Assembly (NCBI GenBank): GCA_937921525.1
Contig: CAKZUM010000688.1
Location: forward strand, 1 to 6,749
Direction: 5' to 3'
Length of the DNA stretch: 6,749 bases
DNA from: an uncultured Saprospiraceae bacterium
Lineage (GTDB): Bacteria > Bacteroidota > Bacteroidia > Chitinophagales > Saprospiraceae
The notes under the pieces were generated by a model, which ran no database searches, had not been told where the DNA came from, and worked only from the letters and a program-made list of their open reading frames with translations. Of this stretch, positions 5,051 to 6,749 are shown piece by piece (the stretch's first letter is position 1; the number at the start of each line of letters is the position of its first letter). The translations under genes were made by a program, and so were the position numbers.

Positions 5051-6749
5051 TTATCTAGATATAGCGATACATCCTGTTCGTTTTTCAGCGCCTGGTTCTG
5101 TCAGAATATAATAGTATGGACCAGCAGGTAATGGCTCTCCATCATGCGTTCCAGCCCAATTATTGGTGTATCTATCTGTCTCAAAGACTTTATCTCCCCA
5201 ACGATTGAATATCTTCACACCCAAATCCTTAGAGTCTGCACATGGAATGTTGAACGTCTCATTAAATCCATCGTTGTTTGGTGTGATTACATCTGGTATC
5301 ACATCTGGTATCACACAATTTGGAGGACTCTCCACAACTATATTCGCAAATGCTCGAGCACACACCTGTTCTGGACAAGCATTACTACAAATTTCATACT
5401 CTACTCTATCCGTTCCTGAGAAGCCATCATTCGGAATATACTGAAGCGCACCATTGACAATAGAAGCAGTACCATTAGATGGTTGAGAAATAATACTAAC
5501 TTCATTATCTCCCCCAGCTAGATCATTCACTATAACATTAGCAGCTTCCAAAGTTGTATTAAACGCTACTGTAAAGTCATCATCCGTCGCAGTAACAGTT
5601 TCTTCTATGAAATCAACTGTTATTTCATCAGAAGCATATACTCCACACTCATTACTCAGCGACCACATGATCGCACTACTACCTGTTATACCTGATATAT
5701 CTGTTGTCGGACTATTAGGATCGGCAAATATGATATTAGGACTAGAACTAGACCACATACCCGTACCAAATACTGGTGTATTCGCTTCAATAGTCGTTCC
5801 TGTACCACCGCAATCAATCGCTGGAACTTCCATAATTATAGCAGACTCGTCTGGAACGGGTGCCACATTAATCAGGAGTGGAGCTGAAGTTCCTCCACCA
5901 CAATCACCACCAGAAGCGGTCACTGTATAATTTCCTGCCATTGCATTTTCTATTGTTAATATTGGCTCATCTGTAATTCCTATAGATACGCCCTCTAAGA
6001 ACCATTCATAAGATGCCGGACCGCCAACGCCGTTAGCTGTTAATACCAGTCCTTCGTTTGGACACAAATCAGTATTACTAGTTGTAATGTTTGGCACAGC
6101 CGCAGCTTGTGAAACCGTAACTACGATTGCAGCAGACTCTGGTCCTTCACAAGTATTAATAGATGGGATCATTGTATAGCTACCAGCAGCCCCTGCTATA
6201 GAAAAGCTAGGTACATCTGTCGTACTAATTAAATTCCCATCTCTATACCAATTGTAATTTACGCCAGCACCTAAGTCGGTTGCCGTTAAATTCAAATTAT
6301 CTCCCTCACATAAATCCGCATCTTCTGTCATTATAACACCTGCTTCTGGTGCTGCACTTTCTGTCACTACTACTACATTAGAAGTGCCACCGCCACACTC
6401 TGCACCACTTACAGCTACAGTGTAAGTACCAGCAGATGGATCTTGAACAGGGAATGATGGGTCAGAAGTTGCTCCTAAGGAGACACCATCTCTAAACCAC
6501 TCGTAGTTAGGCGTACCACCCACCCCAGAAGCGGATAAAGTCAAGGCATCCCCCGGACATAAGCTTGTTGTATTAGCCGATAAGGTCGGCGTAGCTACAT
6601 TATCTCCAACGCTAATAGCAATCGCATTAGAACTAACACCTGTACAACTACCTGCTGAAGGCACCATGGTATAGCTACCTGCCACCGCTGCTGTTGATAA
6701 AGTAGGGATTGTAGTTGTCGTTACTAATTGTCCATCTCTGAACCAGCTA
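5051..6749 (-). CDS. Large Ig-repeat surface protein with type B T9SS sorting domain (5' end outside window)
   Basis: The frame stays open to the right edge, so the N-terminus is missing; the visible part is about 565 residues. Numbering from the V codon at 6683-6685, it contains Ig-like repeats of 82-83 residues (a partial one, then 31-111, 112-194, 195-277), each with a central W (W63, W146, W228) and two cysteines about 54 residues apart. Next come a PKD/Ig-like domain (278-362, with GTGMWSSSSPNIIFADPNSP) and a bacterial cadherin/Ig-like domain of the 'VxVNDLAGG...GxLxYxPNxGFxGxDxxxYxIC' kind (363-454). The C-terminus (457-544) is the gliding-motility-associated domain (CHU_C, TIGR04131): DVITPNNDGFNETFNI, VKIFNRWGDKVFETD, and W-x-G-x-x-x-G-x-x-LPAGPYYYIL. 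Such domains direct export by T9SS and attachment at the cell surface. The product is therefore probably a long cell-surface adhesin, with the following porP gene as partner. Ligand unknown. Confidence 0.92.
   Translation of the reverse strand, partial: SWFRDGQLVTTTTIPTLSTAAVAGSYTMVPSAGSCTGVSSNAIAISVGDNVATPTLSANTTSLCPGDALTLSASGVGGTPNYEWFRDGVSLGATSDPSFPVQDPSAGTYTVAVSGAECGGGTSNVVVVTESAAPEAGVIMTEDADLCEGDNLNLTATDLGAGVNYNWYRDGNLISTTDVPSFSIAGAAGSYTMIPSINTCEGPESAAIVVTVSQAAAVPNITTSNTDLCPNEGLVLTANGVGGPASYEWFLEGVSIGITDEPILTIENAMAGNYTVTASGGDCGGGTSAPLLINVAPVPDESAIIMEVPAIDCGGTGTTIEANTPVFGTGMWSSSSPNIIFADPNSPTTDISGITGSSAIMWSLSNECGVYASDEITVDFIEETVTATDDDFTVAFNTTLEAANVIVNDLAGGDNEVSIISQPSNGTASIVNGALQYIPNDGFSGTDRVEYEICSNACPEQVCARAFANIVVESPPNCVIPDVIPDVITPNNDGFNETFNIPCADSKDLGVKIFNRWGDKVFETDRYTNNWAGTHDGEPLPAGPYYYILTEPGAEKRTGCIAISR
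5054..5317 (-). other. Gliding-motility C-terminal (type B T9SS sorting) domain
   Basis: This is the last ~88 residues of the surface protein. The hallmarks are the ITPNNDGFNETF opening, the IFNRWGDKVFE strand, the W-x-G-T-H-x-G-x-x-LPAGPYYYIL segment and a short basic end (GCIAISR). In F. johnsoniae SprB, this class of domain requires a PorP/SprF-type partner, which is encoded next door here. The opening is preceded by a duplicated four-residue block (IPDV IPDV). Confidence 0.9.
5289..5312 (-). repeat. 12-bp tandem duplication before the sorting domain
   Basis: ACATCTGGTATC occurs at 5289-5300 and again, identically, at 5301-5312. It is in frame and duplicates four residues, giving VIPDVIPDVITPN at the linker into the C-terminal sorting domain. 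The exact identity suggests a recent slippage event. Confidence 0.9.
5855..6749 (-). repeat. Tandem Ig-like repeats with alternating A/B subtype
   Basis: One partial and three full units with a period of 82-83 residues (246-249 bp). Two units share GVGG-x3-YEWF...GVSxG and a CGGGTS end (6353-6595 and 5855-6103). The other two share W[FY]RDGxL...TT and AGSYTM[VI]PS with a different C-terminal half (6104-6352 and the partial one at 6596-6749). The order along the protein is B, A, B, A. The array continues past the window edge. Confidence 0.85.

Noticed and set aside
5607..5930. Plus-strand open frame of 107 codons inside the adhesin gene, and similar ones at 5144-5444
   Set aside because: They lie opposite a clearly conserved coding sequence, have no recognisable domain and reflect its low stop-codon density.
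6683..6685. GTG codon as a start for the sorting-domain protein
   Set aside because: The frame is open upstream to the window edge and the upstream residues (WFRDGQLVTTTTIPTLSTAA) match the Ig repeat pattern, so the gene is cut by the window and this is not the start.

Overview
The window looks like chromosomal DNA of a member of the Bacteroidota. The evidence is the type IX secretion (T9SS) gene set on the minus strand (a gliding-motility C-terminal sorting domain, a PorP/SprF family protein and a PD40 beta-propeller protein), a DUF2141 protein, AT-rich intergenic DNA and the lack of clear Shine-Dalgarno sites. The long Ig-like adhesin style suggests Saprospiria or a related lineage, but that placement is an inference.

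Layout. Positions 23-1870 (plus strand) hold a short two-gene unit: an exported DUF2141 protein followed 12 bp later by an ABC transporter permease of the DppB/OppB type, which carries an unusual insertion of about 130 residues in its first periplasmic loop. Positions 1871-1961 are a convergent intergenic gap with a long imperfect palindrome. Positions 6749 down to 1962 (minus strand) hold three co-directional genes: a large Ig-repeat surface protein whose N-terminus lies outside the window (5051-6749), a PorP/SprF family outer-membrane protein (4009-4926), and a PD40/carboxypeptidase-regulatory-domain protein (1962-3905).

How they fit together. The minus-strand trio matches the recurrent Bacteroidota arrangement of a giant secreted adhesin with a type B T9SS signal, a PorP/SprF partner thought to hold it at the cell surface, and a periplasmic or outer-membrane PorE-like protein. 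The difference here is that the PorE-like protein has no recognisable OmpA peptidoglycan-binding domain. After a proline-rich linker it ends in a C-terminal region of about 110 residues that I cannot assign to a family.

All three intergenic gaps larger than 50 bp (1871-1961, 3906-4008, 4927-5050) are largely filled by imperfect palindromes with different sequences. The one upstream of porP has 22-nt arms and folds better as minus-strand RNA, the strand on which the flanking genes are transcribed. No tRNA, rRNA, CRISPR array, transposase or convincing promoter was seen.
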